Part shown: positions 49,912 to 58,454 of the stretch, one piece after another | Layout of the letters: every line of letters starts with the position of its first letter | How positions within the stretch are numbered: the first letter of the stretch is position 1 | Assembly (NCBI GenBank): GCA_963830885.1 | Contig: CAWHOA010000028.1 | Location: 76,544 to 140,543, forward strand | Source of the DNA: JAIBJN01 sp963830885 | Lineage (GTDB): Bacteria; Actinomycetota; Thermoleophilia; Gaiellales; Gaiellaceae | Length of the DNA stretch: 64,000 nt | Direction: 5' to 3' | The notes under the pieces: generated by a model | The model's database searches: none | Seen by the model: only the letters and a program-made list of their open reading frames with translations | Told to the model about the DNA's origin: nothing | Made by a program: the position numbers and the translations under genes

Positions 49912-51851
49912 TCCCCCACTATCCGTTCACCGCCCTCGTCGAGCAGGAGCGCCTGAAGACGGCGCTTCTGCTCAACGCGGTCAACCCGGCCGTCGGCGGC
50001 GTGCTGGTCGTCGGCCCGAGCGGGACCGGCAAGTCCACGGCGGTGCGCGGCGTGGCCGCGCTGCTGCCGGATATCGAGGTCGTCGCCGATTGCCCGTTCT
50101 CCTGCGACCCGGCGGAGCCGTGCGCGCTCTGTGTCGAGCGCCGTGCCGCCGGCGAGGAGCTGCCGGTCGTCGCGCGCCGCGTGCGCATCGTCAACCTGCC
50201 GCTCAACGCGACCGAAGACCGCGTGGCGGGCTCGGTCGACATCGCCCGGGCGCTCCGCGAGGGCATCGCCGCGCTCCAGCCCGGGCTGCTCGCCGAGGCG
50301 AACCGCGGGATCCTCTACGTCGACGAGATCAACCTCCTGGACGACCACCTCTGCGACGTGCTCCTCGACGCCGCCGCGATGGGCGTCAACGCCGTGGAGC
50401 GGGAGGGCGTCTCCATGTCCCATCCCGCGCGCTTCCTGCTCGTGGGGACGATGAACCCCGAAGAGGGCGAGCTTCGCCCGCAGATCGCCGACCGCATCGG
50501 TCTCCACGTCGAGGTGCAGGCGATCGTGGACCCGAGCGTCCGCGCGGAAGTCCTCCGCCGCCGCGAGCGCCTACCTCGCCGGCCCGGCGAGCTTTTCGGC
50601 CGGGTGGGCCGAGGAGGAGGTGGCGCTGGCCGAGCGGTTGCGCCTGGCCTCGTCGGCGCTCCCGGACGTCCGCGTGCCGGAGCGCCTCTACGAGGCGATC
50701 GCGCGGCTCGTCCTGGAGTCGGGCGTCGTCAGCCACCGGGCCGACGTGACGATCCTCGAGTGCGCAAAGGGACTCGCCGCGCTCGCCGGCAGGGAAGAGG
50801 TCGACCGAGAGGACGTCTTCGTCGCCGCCCGGCTCGGCCTCGGCCACCGGATCGAACAGGACCCGTTCGGCCCGGGCGACGGGATCGACGACCGGCTTCT
50901 GCGGCGCGTGCTCGACGACGTCCTCGAGGTCGGGGAGGCGCCAAAAAAAGCGGAGAGCCCGGCGACGCCGGGGTAGACACGCCGGTGGAGCTCCTCGAGG
51001 CGGTACCCGAGATCCACGAGGTCGAGGTGGACGCCGGCGAGGTGCTCGCGCCCCCGCCGCCACGGGACGCACGCGAGCGCGGCGCAATCGGCCGTCGCGA
51101 GCGCTCGCTCGTCTCACTCCGGCGCGGGAAGTACTCGCGCCACAGGCTCCCCGGCGCGGGCCCCGTCGACGTCGCTGTCGACGCAACGATGCGAGCCGCC
51201 GCCGCCCGTGCCGGCCGCAGCGGCGGGCCGCTGGCGATCGCGACGGAGGACGTGCGCCGAAAGGTGCGCGAGCACCGCGTTCCCTACGAGGTCTGCTTCG
51301 TGGTCGACAACAGCTACTCGCTTCAGGCCGAGAGGCTCGTCGAGCAGGTCAAGGGGCTCGTCTTCGCCCTGCTCGAGGATGCCACCGCGCGCGGCGACCG
51401 CGTCGGGCTCGTCGCCTTCAGGAGCGGGGTGGCCGAGGCGACCGTCGCGCTGCGTCCCACCGCCAGTCGCGCCCGCGCTGCCCGCGCGCTCGCCGACGTC
51501 CCCGTCTCCGGCCGCACGCCGCTCGCGGACGCGCTGGCCGCCGCCCGGCGCGTGCTCCGCCAGGAGCAGGCGAAGCGCCCCAACGCCAGGCCGGTCGCGG
51601 TCGTCGTCACCGACGGCCTGCCGAACGTCGCACGGAGCCCGCGCGGAGACGCCCTCGGCGACGCGCTCCGCGAGGCGCGCGCGCTGCGCCGCGCCCACGT
51701 CGGCGTCGTCGTGGTGGACGCCGAGTCGCCGGGCCGCTCCGTGCGCCGGAGCTGCGCCCGGCAGCTCGCGGAGGCCGCCGGCGGCGTCTACCTCGAGCTC
51801 GCCGAGCTCTCTCCCGGCGTGTTCGCCGAGGCCCTCGACCGCGTTGCCTGA
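49908..51851 (+). CDS. chlD: Chelatase AAA+/VWA subunit (ChlI/ChlD, cobaltochelatase-type) with -1 programmed frameshift site
   Basis: Start set at CTG 49908, overlapping the preceding TGA; the homologous N terminus HYPFTALVEQERLKTALLLN needs this upstream start. AAA+ domain: Walker A VLVVGPSGTGKSTAVRGVAA, Cys cluster CPFSCDPAEPCALC, Walker B ILYVDEINLLDDHL, sensor 1 LVGTMNPEEGELRP, then AERLRLASSALPDVRVPERL. One extra base near 50566 looks like a sequence error. After the AAA+ part the zero frame stops at 50976 right behind A7; a -1 shift there continues into an acidic/Pro linker and a VWA domain (VCFVVDNSYSLQAERL MIDAS, VVVTDGLPNVA) ending 51851. The stop product would be a ChlI-like small subunit, the shifted product ChlD. 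Metal is probably Co or Mg; CobN/ChlH not in window. Confidence 0.82.
   Translation: MIPHYPFTALVEQERLKTALLLNAVNPAVGGVLVVGPSGTGKSTAVRGVAALLPDIEVVADCPFSCDPAEPCALCVERRAAGEELPVVARRVRIVNLPLNATEDRVAGSVDIARALREGIAALQPGLLAEANRGILYVDEINLLDDHLCDVLLDAAAMGVNAVEREGVSMSHPARFLLVGTMNPEEGELRPQIADRIGLHVEVQAIVDPSVRAEVLRRRERLPRRPGELFGRVGRGGGGAGRAVAPGLVGAPGRPRAGAPLRGDRAARPGVGRRQPPGRRDDPRVRKGTRRARRQGRGRPRGRLRRRPARPRPPDRTGPVRPGRRDRRPASAARARRRPRGRGGAKKSGEPGDAGVDTPVELLEAVPEIHEVEVDAGEVLAPPPPRDARERGAIGRRERSLVSLRRGKYSRHRLPGAGPVDVAVDATMRAAAARAGRSGGPLAIATEDVRRKVREHRVPYEVCFVVDNSYSLQAERLVEQVKGLVFALLEDATARGDRVGLVAFRSGVAEATVALRPTASRARAARALADVPVSGRTPLADALAAARRVLRQEQAKRPNARPVAVVVTDGLPNVARSPRGDALGDALREARALRRAHVGVVVVDAESPGRSVRRSCARQLAEAAGGVYLELAELSPGVFAEALDRVA
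50934..50972 (+). other. Programmed -1 ribosomal frameshift signal
   Basis: GGAGG (50934-50938) as an internal Shine-Dalgarno stimulator, slippery A-AAA-AAA at 50943-50949 in the reading frame (CCA AAA AAA GCG), 8-base spacer, hairpin CCCGGC-GAC-GCCGGG (50958-50972), and a zero-frame TAG at 50974-50976. The -1 frame continues to the VWA domain. Confidence 0.75.
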
Positions 51852-51854
51852 GGA

Positions 51855-52487
51855 ATGCTGACGCGCCCGCTGGCCGCCGCCCTCGAAGCTGTCCTGGACG
51901 AGCGGATCGGCCTCCCTTCCGAGGAGCTCGAGCCGGAGACTCGGGCCGGCCTCGGCGAGCTGGGGCTGCTCGACTCCGCCCGCCGGGGCGAGGCCGAAGC
52001 GCAGGTGGCCGAGGCAGCGGCGGCGAGGGCGTTCACCTGGGGCACGTCGCGCCTGACGCACGGCGAGCTCCTGCAGGCGTTCACCGCCCACTGTGCCGAC
52101 GAGCTCGACGACGTCGAGGTGGAGGAGTCCACGCCGACGCTCCTGGTCGCGCGCTGGCGGCGTGAGCCGAGCCGTGTCGAGCTGCGCGCAGGCCTGACCG
52201 GCGTCGGCAGGCTTGCCTCCGAGACGCCGACTCTCCTGATCGCGGACGCCGGCGACGACGCGGGAGCGCAGGCCCTCGTCGAGGCGTTCCTCGCAGACGC
52301 GGAGCTGCGCGCGCGCGTGCTCGTCTTCGACCCGGACCGCCTCGAGAAGACCGGCGCGGTGCGCTCGAGCGTGTTCGTCTACTTCGAGTGGTTCCTGCGC
52401 GACGCCTACGGCGTAAAGGTGCTCCCGGCCCCGGCCTTCACGCGGGGGTTGATCGACCGCGGGATCATCTCCCTGGGCATGGGGTAG
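51855..52487 (+). CDS. Hypothetical protein downstream of the chelatase gene
   Basis: 210 residues from ATG 51855, three bases after the chelatase stop. Soluble. RPLAAALEAVLDERIGLPSE, ELGLLDSARRGEAEAQVAEA, SRLTHGELLQAFTAHCADEL and FVYFEWFLRDAYGVKVLPAP are the best conserved-looking stretches; LLIADAGDDAGAQALVEAFL could be a nucleotide-like loop but no Walker motif is present. Tight spacing suggests a role with the chelatase subunit. Not recognised. Confidence 0.6.
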   Translation: MLTRPLAAALEAVLDERIGLPSEELEPETRAGLGELGLLDSARRGEAEAQVAEAAAARAFTWGTSRLTHGELLQAFTAHCADELDDVEVEESTPTLLVARWRREPSRVELRAGLTGVGRLASETPTLLIADAGDDAGAQALVEAFLADAELRARVLVFDPDRLEKTGAVRSSVFVYFEWFLRDAYGVKVLPAPAFTRGLIDRGIISLGMG

Positions 52488-52499
52488 TAGCGTTCCGGC

Positions 52500-54026
52500 A
52501 TGGTCGGCTCGGACACGGCGGCGTCCGGCCCGCTTCGCCTGACCGAGCTGCTCGCGTCGGTCTCGCTGGCGACGGACCTGGGGATCGGTCAGCCGCTCGG
52601 CCATGCCCTGCGGACCTGTGTCCTCGCCGTCTCGCTCGCTGAGGCACTGGGCTGTGGCCCGGAGGAAGTCCGCACCGTCCATCAGTTCGCACTCCTCCGC
52701 TTCCTCGGCTGCACCGCCGACTCCGCCGAGTCGGCCGCCCTGGTCGGCGGCGACGACCGGGCCTTCTTCGGCGCCATGGCCCCGGTGGTCATGGGCTCGC
52801 CCGCCGAGGTCGTGCGCCGGATCGCGGGCAGCGTCGCGGCGGGGCAGGCCCCGGCCCGGCGCGTACGCCACGTCGCGCGAACGCTCGCCGACCTCAGGCA
52901 CGGAGGCGCCTCGCTGTCCGCGCACTGCGAGGTGGCCGCGATGCTGGCCTCACGCTCCGGGCTCCAGCAGCCGGTCATCGACGCACTCGCGCACGCCTAC
53001 GAGCGGTGGGACGGGAAGGGTCTTCCGGAGGGCCTCGAAGGCGACGCCGTCCCCCTCGCAGTGCGGATTGTCGTCGTCGCCAGGGACGCCGAGCTCGGCG
53101 TCGACCTCGGCGCCAGGAGTGGCAAGGCCTACGATCCCGCCGTCGTTGCCGCAGCCGCGCGCGTCGGGCCCTCGGTGCTGGCCGGCCTCGCGCAGGCCGA
53201 CGAGTGGGAGGCGGCGCTGGCGTGCGAGCCGGCGCCGGCGGCCACCGTGCCGGCGGACGGGCTCGACCCGGTCCTCACCGCCTTCGCCGATTTCGCCGAC
53301 CTGAAGTCGCCCTGGATCCGCGGCCACTCGCGCCGGGTCGCGGCGCTCGCCGAGCAAGCGGGCGGCCTCGCCGGGCTCGACGAGAGCGCATGCGCCGGGC
53401 TCCGGCGCGCGAGCCTCGTCCACGACCTCGGCCGGGTGGCCGTCGAGAACGGGATCTGGGACAAGCCGGGCCCGCTCAGCACACCGGAGCTCGAGCGGAT
53501 GCGCCTGCACCCCTACTACACGGAGCGCATTCTCGCCCGCTGCTCACCGCTCGCGCCGCTCGCCGAGGCGGCGTCGTCCCACCACGAGCGGCTCGACGGC
53601 TCCGGGTACCATCGGTCGCTGCCGGCCGAGGCGCAGTCCCGCGAGTGCCGGCTGCTGGCCGCCGCCGACGTGTTCGCCGCGCTCACTGCCGATCGTCCCC
53701 ACCGCCCGGCGCTCTCCGCCGACGAGGCGGCAGGGGCGCTCGAGGCGGAGAAGGGACTGGACGCCGACGCTGTCGCCTGCGTTCTCGCCGCCGCCGGGCG
53801 GCGTGCCGCGCCTGCGCGAGTCGCGCTGCCGGCCGGACTGACGGAGAGGGAGGTCGAGGTGCTGCGGCTGATCGCCAGAGGCCGGTCGAACCGGGACGTA
53901 GCGGCGGAGCTCGTCATCTCGCCGAAGACGGTGGGGCGCCACGTCGAGAACCTGTACCGGAAGATCGGCGTCCGGTCGCGTGTCGCGGCCGCCGTCTTCG
54001 CCATGGAGCAGGGCCTGCTGGACTGA
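52500..54026 (+). CDS. HD-GYP-like domain protein with C-terminal LuxR DNA-binding domain
   Basis: 508 residues from ATG 52500, 13 bases after the previous gene. Two HD-like halves: N-terminal half has VHQFALLRFLGCTADSAESA and AHAYERWDGKGLPEGLEGD (HD-GYP-like but altered); the second has GHSRRVAALAEQAGG, LVHDLGRVAVENGIWDKPG (HD) and SSHHERLDGSGYHRSLPAEA (HHE...GYH instead of GYP). C terminus is a LuxR helix-turn-helix: LTEREVEVLRLIARGRSNRD, VISPKTVGRHVENLYRKIGV. A cyclic-di-GMP phosphodiesterase or a receptor fused to a DNA-binding domain. Metal residues mostly intact in the second half. Confidence 0.85.
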   Translation: MVGSDTAASGPLRLTELLASVSLATDLGIGQPLGHALRTCVLAVSLAEALGCGPEEVRTVHQFALLRFLGCTADSAESAALVGGDDRAFFGAMAPVVMGSPAEVVRRIAGSVAAGQAPARRVRHVARTLADLRHGGASLSAHCEVAAMLASRSGLQQPVIDALAHAYERWDGKGLPEGLEGDAVPLAVRIVVVARDAELGVDLGARSGKAYDPAVVAAAARVGPSVLAGLAQADEWEAALACEPAPAATVPADGLDPVLTAFADFADLKSPWIRGHSRRVAALAEQAGGLAGLDESACAGLRRASLVHDLGRVAVENGIWDKPGPLSTPELERMRLHPYYTERILARCSPLAPLAEAASSHHERLDGSGYHRSLPAEAQSRECRLLAAADVFAALTADRPHRPALSADEAAGALEAEKGLDADAVACVLAAAGRRAAPARVALPAGLTEREVEVLRLIARGRSNRDVAAELVISPKTVGRHVENLYRKIGVRSRVAAAVFAMEQGLLD

Positions 54027-54084
54027 CCCGAAGATGGGGCGTTCACCCGATGCGGCCGCGGGACGTCGGCCGCATACTCGGCGC

Positions 54085-54867
54085 ATGTCCGAGCTTCGAG
54101 TCAACGGCGCGTCGCTCTATCACGAGGAACACGGCTCCGGCGAGCCCATCCTCTGCATCCACGGGACCGGCAGCTCCTCGATCCTCTGGGTCGACGCCGC
54201 GGCCGAGCTGGGCCGGCGCGGGCGCACCATCCTGTACGACCGCCGCGGCTTCGGCCGCAGCGAGCGGCCGAGCCCGCTGACGATGGACGTGAACCTGCAC
54301 GCCGACGACGCGGCTGTGCTGCTCGACGCGCTCGACGCAGCGCCCGCGGTCGTGATCGGGCGGAGCCAGGGCGGTGAGGTCGCGGTCGACCTCGCCCTCC
54401 GCTACCCGGAGCGGGTGCGGGCGCTGGCCCTCCTCGAGGGTGGCGGCTTGGCGCTCAGCCCCGAGCTCGTGCGTTGGGTCGCGGCGCTCCACGAGCGGAT
54501 CTTCGCGGCCGCCGCGGTCGACCCGGGCACCGTCGGCGAAACCATGCTTCGCGGCGTCGTTGGCGATGACGGCTGGGAGGCACTGCCGGAGCCGGTCAGG
54601 GAGGTCTTCACCGCCAACGGCCCGGCGATCGTCGCCGAGGAGCGCGGCGGATTGCTCGACCTCACGGCGGAGCAGCTCGCGACCATCGCCCAGCCGACGC
54701 TGCTGGTCGCCGGCAGGGATTCCCCGCCGGGGTTCGCCGAGGCGACCGGCATCGTGGCCTCCGCGATCCCCGGAGCCGAAGTCGAGTGGGTCGAGGGCGG
54801 CCATTTGATCAACCCCGCGCACCCGGCCGTTCTCCGCTTCGTCGACGAGGTGCTCGCCCTGCGCTAG
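54085..54867 (+). CDS. Alpha/beta hydrolase
   Basis: 260 residues from ATG 54085. LCIHGTGSSSILWVDAAAEL (oxyanion HG), YDRRGFGRSERPSP, nucleophile elbow VIGRSQGGEVAVDLALRYPE with Ser94, acidic residue in LVAGRDSPPGFAEA and catalytic His in WVEGGHLINPAHPAVLRFVD. Esterase, lactonase or haloperoxidase-like activity possible; the substrate is not predictable. Monocistronic, convergent with the ECF42 gene. Confidence 0.88.
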   Translation: MSELRVNGASLYHEEHGSGEPILCIHGTGSSSILWVDAAAELGRRGRTILYDRRGFGRSERPSPLTMDVNLHADDAAVLLDALDAAPAVVIGRSQGGEVAVDLALRYPERVRALALLEGGGLALSPELVRWVAALHERIFAAAAVDPGTVGETMLRGVVGDDGWEALPEPVREVFTANGPAIVAEERGGLLDLTAEQLATIAQPTLLVAGRDSPPGFAEATGIVASAIPGAEVEWVEGGHLINPAHPAVLRFVDEVLALR

Positions 54868-54941
54868 CGGCCTGTGCGCGGCACTGTCCCGGGGTGGGCG
54901 TCCCCGTCGGGACCGCGGTTCAGGAACGGAGGTGCGTCCGC

Positions 54942-56117
54942 CTAGCGAGTCTCGGACCGCTCGAGCTCCGCCAGCCGGCGCTCGAGCAGGCGCCGCTCGG
55001 CGTCGTCGTGGGCAAGCCCCAGCGCACGGAGGTAGGCCTCCCGGGCCTCCTCCGTGCGCCCGAGACGGCGCAGGAGCTCGCCTCGGGTCGCGTGCAGGTA
55101 CCGGTAGTCCTCGAGCGCGAGGCGGTCGACGATCTCGAGCCCGGTCTCCGCGCTGCCGGCCTCGGCGACCGCGACGGCGTGGCTCAGCTCGACGACCGGC
55201 GAGCCGGTCAGGCGGGACAGCTCGCCGTAGAGCGCCGCGATCTGCGGCCAGTCGCGCGGCTCGTCGGCGTGGAGCGCTGCGATCGCCGCCTGGAGGACGT
55301 AGGGGCCACGGCCCTGCAGCGCCAGCGCCCGGTCGAGCGCGGCCCGCCCCGCGACGATCTCCTCGGCGTCCCAGAGCGAGCTGTCCTGTTCCGCGAGCAG
55401 AACGAGGTCGCCGTCCCGGAACCGCGCCTCGCTGCGGGCGTCGAGGAGAAGCATCAGTGCCAGGAGGCCGTGCGCCTCCGGCTCGTCGGGCATCAGCTCG
55501 GCGAGCGCCCGCCCGAGGCGCAGCGCCTCCGCGGTCAGCTCGCCGCGGCCGGAATACCCCTCGTTGAAGATCAGGTAGACGACCGCGAGGACCGCCGCGA
55601 GGCGGTCGGGCAGCAGGTGGTCGGGCGGCACCCTGAACGGAATCCCGGCCGCCTTGATCTTGCGCTTCGCCCGCACCAGTCGCTGGGCCATCGTCGCCTC
55701 GGGCACGAGGAAGGCCTCGGCGATCTCCGGCGTGGTCAGGCCGCCGAGCGTTCGCAGCGTGAGCGCAACCTGAGCCTCGAGGGCGAGCGCCGGATGGCAG
55801 CACGTGAAGACGAGCTCCAGCCTCTCGTCGGGAAACGCCGTCTCGTCCACGGGATCCTCCACCCCCTCGGGCACGTCGAGCAGGCGCGTCTTCGCGGCCA
55901 GCGTCCGGTCGCGCCGGATGCGGTCGATCGCCCGGTTGCGCCCCGTAGCCACCAGCCAGGCGCCCGGGTTGGCGGGTGCGCCCTCGCGCGGCCAGCGCTC
56001 GGCGGCGATCGCGAACGCCTCCTGCGCGGCTTCCTCGGCGAGGTCGAAATCGCCGAGGAAGCCGATCAGGGCCGCGAGAACGCGACCCCACTGGTCGCGG
56101 AAGGCCTGCTCGAGCAG
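54942..56117 (-). CDS. ECF42-type sigma factor with TPR C-terminal extension (copy 1)
   Basis: About 391 residues. No ATG/GTG opens the sigma2 region; the homologous N terminus begins LLEQAFRDQWGRVLAALIGF, so I set a CTG start at 56117, one base after the YCII stop. Sigma2: LGDFDLAEEAAQEAFAIAAE and GAWLVATGRNRAIDRIRRDR; sigma4: HPALALEAQVALTLRTLGGL, TTPEIAEAFLVPEATMAQRL. Then a TPR-like C-terminal extension (HGLLALMLLLDARSEARFRD, RLGRTEEAREAYLRALGLAH) characteristic of group ECF42, which lacks an anti-sigma factor and is linked to YCII/DGPF genes. Operon with YCII at 56119. Divergently placed paralogous pair at 58589-60218. Confidence 0.88.
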   Translation of the reverse strand: MLEQAFRDQWGRVLAALIGFLGDFDLAEEAAQEAFAIAAERWPREGAPANPGAWLVATGRNRAIDRIRRDRTLAAKTRLLDVPEGVEDPVDETAFPDERLELVFTCCHPALALEAQVALTLRTLGGLTTPEIAEAFLVPEATMAQRLVRAKRKIKAAGIPFRVPPDHLLPDRLAAVLAVVYLIFNEGYSGRGELTAEALRLGRALAELMPDEPEAHGLLALMLLLDARSEARFRDGDLVLLAEQDSSLWDAEEIVAGRAALDRALALQGRGPYVLQAAIAALHADEPRDWPQIAALYGELSRLTGSPVVELSHAVAVAEAGSAETGLEIVDRLALEDYRYLHATRGELLRRLGRTEEAREAYLRALGLAHDDAERRLLERRLAELERSETR

Positions 56118-56118
56118 G

Positions 56119-56463
56119 CTAGTACTCCACCACCGGCCGCACCTCGACAGCGCCGCCCCTGCGTACCGCCGGGATCCTCGAAGCGAGCTCGATGGCAGCG
56201 TCGAGGTCGTCGGCCTCGAAGACGAGGTAGCCGCCGACCGCCTCCTTGATCTCGACGAAGGGGCCGTCGGTGGTCAGCGTCCTGCCGTCCTCGACCCGCA
56301 CGGTCGTCGCCGTCTCGGGCGGCTGCAGCCACATGCCGGGCGTAACGCCGGGCGTCTCGTTGATCGCCTGGTAGCCGGCGGCCACCGCCTGCTGCTCTTC
56401 CTGCGGGAGCTCGTCCCAGCCGTCGAGCGCTGAGCCCTGATGAATCAGCATGAAGTACCTCAT
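56119..56463 (-). CDS. YCII-related (DGPF-domain) protein, copy 1
   Basis: 114 residues from ATG 56463, with AAGGAGG five bases upstream. RYFMLIHQGSALDGWDELPQ, the signature TTDGPFVEIKEAVGGYLVFE and LDAAIELASRIPAVRRGGAV. YCII/DGPF proteins are the constant genomic partners of ECF42 sigma factors; function unknown, possibly ligand sensor. One base separates it from the sigma gene. Confidence 0.9.
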   Translation of the reverse strand: MRYFMLIHQGSALDGWDELPQEEQQAVAAGYQAINETPGVTPGMWLQPPETATTVRVEDGRTLTTDGPFVEIKEAVGGYLVFEADDLDAAIELASRIPAVRRGGAVEVRPVVEY

Positions 56464-56492
56464 CGCTTCCTCCTTGTCGTGGTCGCCTCCAA

Positions 56493-56519
56493 GACGAACG
56501 GGAAGCGGCGAAATCGACA
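56493..56519 (-). promoter_or_regulatory. Putative ECF42-dependent promoter of the YCII-sigma operon (copy 1)
   Basis: On the minus strand TGTCGA (56519-56514), 17-base spacer, CGTC (56496-56493), about 30 bp upstream of the YCII start. It matches the -35 TGTCGA and -10 CGA/TC pattern that I recall for Streptomyces ECF42, indicating autoregulation. Confidence 0.5.
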
Positions 56520-56605
56520 GCTCGCTCAGGAGCGCAGGAGCAAGGGTACGGCCCGGACGCGGGGGTTGTTGCCCTCTCGTCGGCCGGCGACGGCGTGGAG
56601 AACGG

Positions 56606-56652
56606 ACTGGAAGCCGCGAATCGAACCCGCGACCTCCGGCGTAACGGGTTGA
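56606..56652 (-). repeat. Decayed 3' fragment of a tRNA
   Basis: CGAACCCGCGACCTCCGGCG and the next T are identical to the T-arm/variable/anticodon-stem part of tRNA-Asp at 62520. Flanks differ (GTAAC in place of GTGAC at the anticodon loop, altered acceptor), so it is an older remnant or comes from a related tRNA (anticodon would read GTT, Asn-like). Confidence 0.6.
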
Positions 56653-56671
56653 GCCGGCGAGCCGGACCGGG

Positions 56672-57430
56672 TTAGGGAATGCCGAACGTGATCTCGCAGG
56701 TTCTCGCCGTGTCGGCGAGACTGGGACCCCCGGCGCATCTGTCCCGACCGCCGCCTCCGGCGAGGCGGTCTGATCCGCTACCGCCGAATAGGCGGTCGTC
56801 GCCCTCGGCGCCCCAGGCTTGGTCGCTGCCTCGCCCCCCTCGGGCGATGTCGGGATCGGCGCCGCCGAAGATGCGGTCGTTGCCGATATTCCCCTCGATG
56901 CGGTCCGACCCCTCGTTCCCATAGATGTCGTCGTTGCCGTCACCGCCGCCGATGAGGTCGCGGTCGGCTCCGCCCTTGAGCAGGTCGCTCCCGTCGGCGC
57001 CCACGAGGCTGTCGTTCCCCGGGCCGCCGTAGACGCGATCGCCGCCCTCACCGCCAAGCAGCTCGTCGGCTCCGTAGAGGCCGGTCAGGATGTCGGACCC
57101 GTCTCCACCCAGCAGCCGGTCGACGCCCATCCCGCCGTCGACCTGGTCAGCGCCGCTGGCGCCGTTCAGCCGGTCGTTGCCGTCATCGCCGCAGATGACG
57201 TCGTCCCCGAAACCGCCGTTGATCACGTCGTCGCCACCCAGACCTGCGATCACGTCGTTCCCGTTCGATGCGATAATGATGTCGTCGCCCGTCGTGCCTT
57301 CGATAGTCGCGACCTGACCCAGGCAGGTCGCGAACTGCGCGAAGGAGGCAGGCGCGGACACGAAGAACCAGGCGGCGGCGACCATTCCGACCGTCACCCA
57401 CGCTCGTCTACCAGTCAACCTTCCCCCCAT
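56672..57430 (-). CDS. Secreted RTX calcium-binding-repeat protein
   Basis: 252 residues. N-terminal signal WVTVGMVAAAWFFVSAPASF. Nearly the whole mature protein is RTX nonapeptide repeats (GGDDVINGGFGDDVICGDDG, GGEGGDRVYGGPGNDSLVG, GGSGSDRLAGGGGRDRCAGG), about sixteen units, ending TARTCEITFGIP with two Cys. It would form a single calcium-bound beta-roll. No enzymatic domain. The tRNA fragment at 56606 lies immediately downstream. Role: matrix, adhesion or calcium buffering. Confidence 0.85.
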   Translation of the reverse strand: MGGRLTGRRAWVTVGMVAAAWFFVSAPASFAQFATCLGQVATIEGTTGDDIIIASNGNDVIAGLGGDDVINGGFGDDVICGDDGNDRLNGASGADQVDGGMGVDRLLGGDGSDILTGLYGADELLGGEGGDRVYGGPGNDSLVGADGSDLLKGGADRDLIGGGDGNDDIYGNEGSDRIEGNIGNDRIFGGADPDIARGGRGSDQAWGAEGDDRLFGGSGSDRLAGGGGRDRCAGGPSLADTARTCEITFGIP

Positions 57431-57672
57431 GGTTGCGGCATCCTACTCCACATCCGGCTGTCGTCAAGTGCAATCGTCAAGTGATCGTGAGCGGCTCCTC
57501 GCCGTCAAACAGACCGACGAGCCCCGAAACCCACGAAGGCCGCGCGGGAGGCTGGAGCCCCTCGCCCCCTTCGCCTGTGCCCGAGCCCGGCGCTCCCGTG
57601 AGCGCCGGCACGCCGAGGACCCGGACGGCTACCTGGCCGCCGAGCGCGAGCGAGGTCCGGCTCGTTAGGCGT

Positions 57673-58131
57673 CTATGCGAGCAAGGCGCAGAGGTCCACG
57701 ATTTGTCCGGTGATGGCGACCGTCGGCTCGTCGCCTCCGAACGAGATTCGGCCGGTCACCCAGGCGAGCGGAGGCAGATTGGGGAACCCATGATCGAAGA
57801 ACACCCAGGGTCCGGCCCCGCTGAACTGGAACGAACCGTCGTGATTCACCGTCGTGAATGCAGGCCCGGAGACATTCAGCATGATCGAAGCATTGGCGCT
57901 GCTTAGCCGAACCACCGAGTGCCCGGTGAGGAACTGCACGACCGGCCGGCCTTCGGGGAAGGTCATGAGCGTGAACTGCTCCTTGACGGGTTCGATCAGG
58001 ACGTCGAATCCGCACGCCGTCGCCGTGACCGAACCCGGGGGAAGTGCCTCCCTGTCGGGCGGCTCGGCCGAGGCGCTGGCCGGCAGAGCGAGAAGGCCAG
58101 CGACTGCCAGAACTGCAAAGGAACGCAACAT
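57673..58131 (-). CDS. Small secreted protein of unknown family
   Basis: 152 residues from ATG 58131. Signal peptide LRSFAVLAVAGLLALPASASA. Mature part is beta-rich: SVTATACGFDVLIEPVKEQF, LTGHSVVRLSSANASIMLNV and GPWVFFDHGFPNLPPLAWVT, with two Cys (ACGF, DLCALLA) that may form a disulfide. Similar small secreted proteins are common in soil actinobacteria. No family recognised. Lies directly beyond the tRNA fragment at 58319. Confidence 0.65.
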   Translation of the reverse strand: MLRSFAVLAVAGLLALPASASAEPPDREALPPGSVTATACGFDVLIEPVKEQFTLMTFPEGRPVVQFLTGHSVVRLSSANASIMLNVSGPAFTTVNHDGSFQFSGAGPWVFFDHGFPNLPPLAWVTGRISFGGDEPTVAITGQIVDLCALLA

Positions 58132-58318
58132 CAGGGACTCCTTTCGGATTCAGCGATGCGCTCCGCTAGCAGTCCCCGGCCTGTGACGAGTCTCAACTAC
58201 CTTCGTCACGCGTGTCAAGCGGACCGTGGAGTCGGACGACGACGACACTTGTAAGGCACGAGCCGCGCCGCGCCCGACGTACCGGCTGCATCGGGCGCGA
58301 TGCCATTCGAGCAAGGGA

Positions 58319-58364
58319 CGGGAGCGACGGGACTCGAACCCGCGACCTCCGGCGTGACAGACCG
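58319..58364 (-). repeat. 3' half of tRNA-Asp, copy C (45/46 identical)
   Basis: Identical to 62520-62565 of the intact tRNA-Asp except at 58361 (A for G). Covers discriminator base, acceptor 3' strand, T-arm, variable loop and anticodon arm to position 28 or so. Typical attachment-site footprint left by integration at a tRNA 3' end. Confidence 0.85.
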
Positions 58365-58454
58365 AGTCGGGCGCAACGACGCCCGCAGACGAACTCCTCC
58401 GAGCGGCCTCATTCCAGGCGCTTTCGCCCTGACCGCGACCCCCGCTTCGCATGG

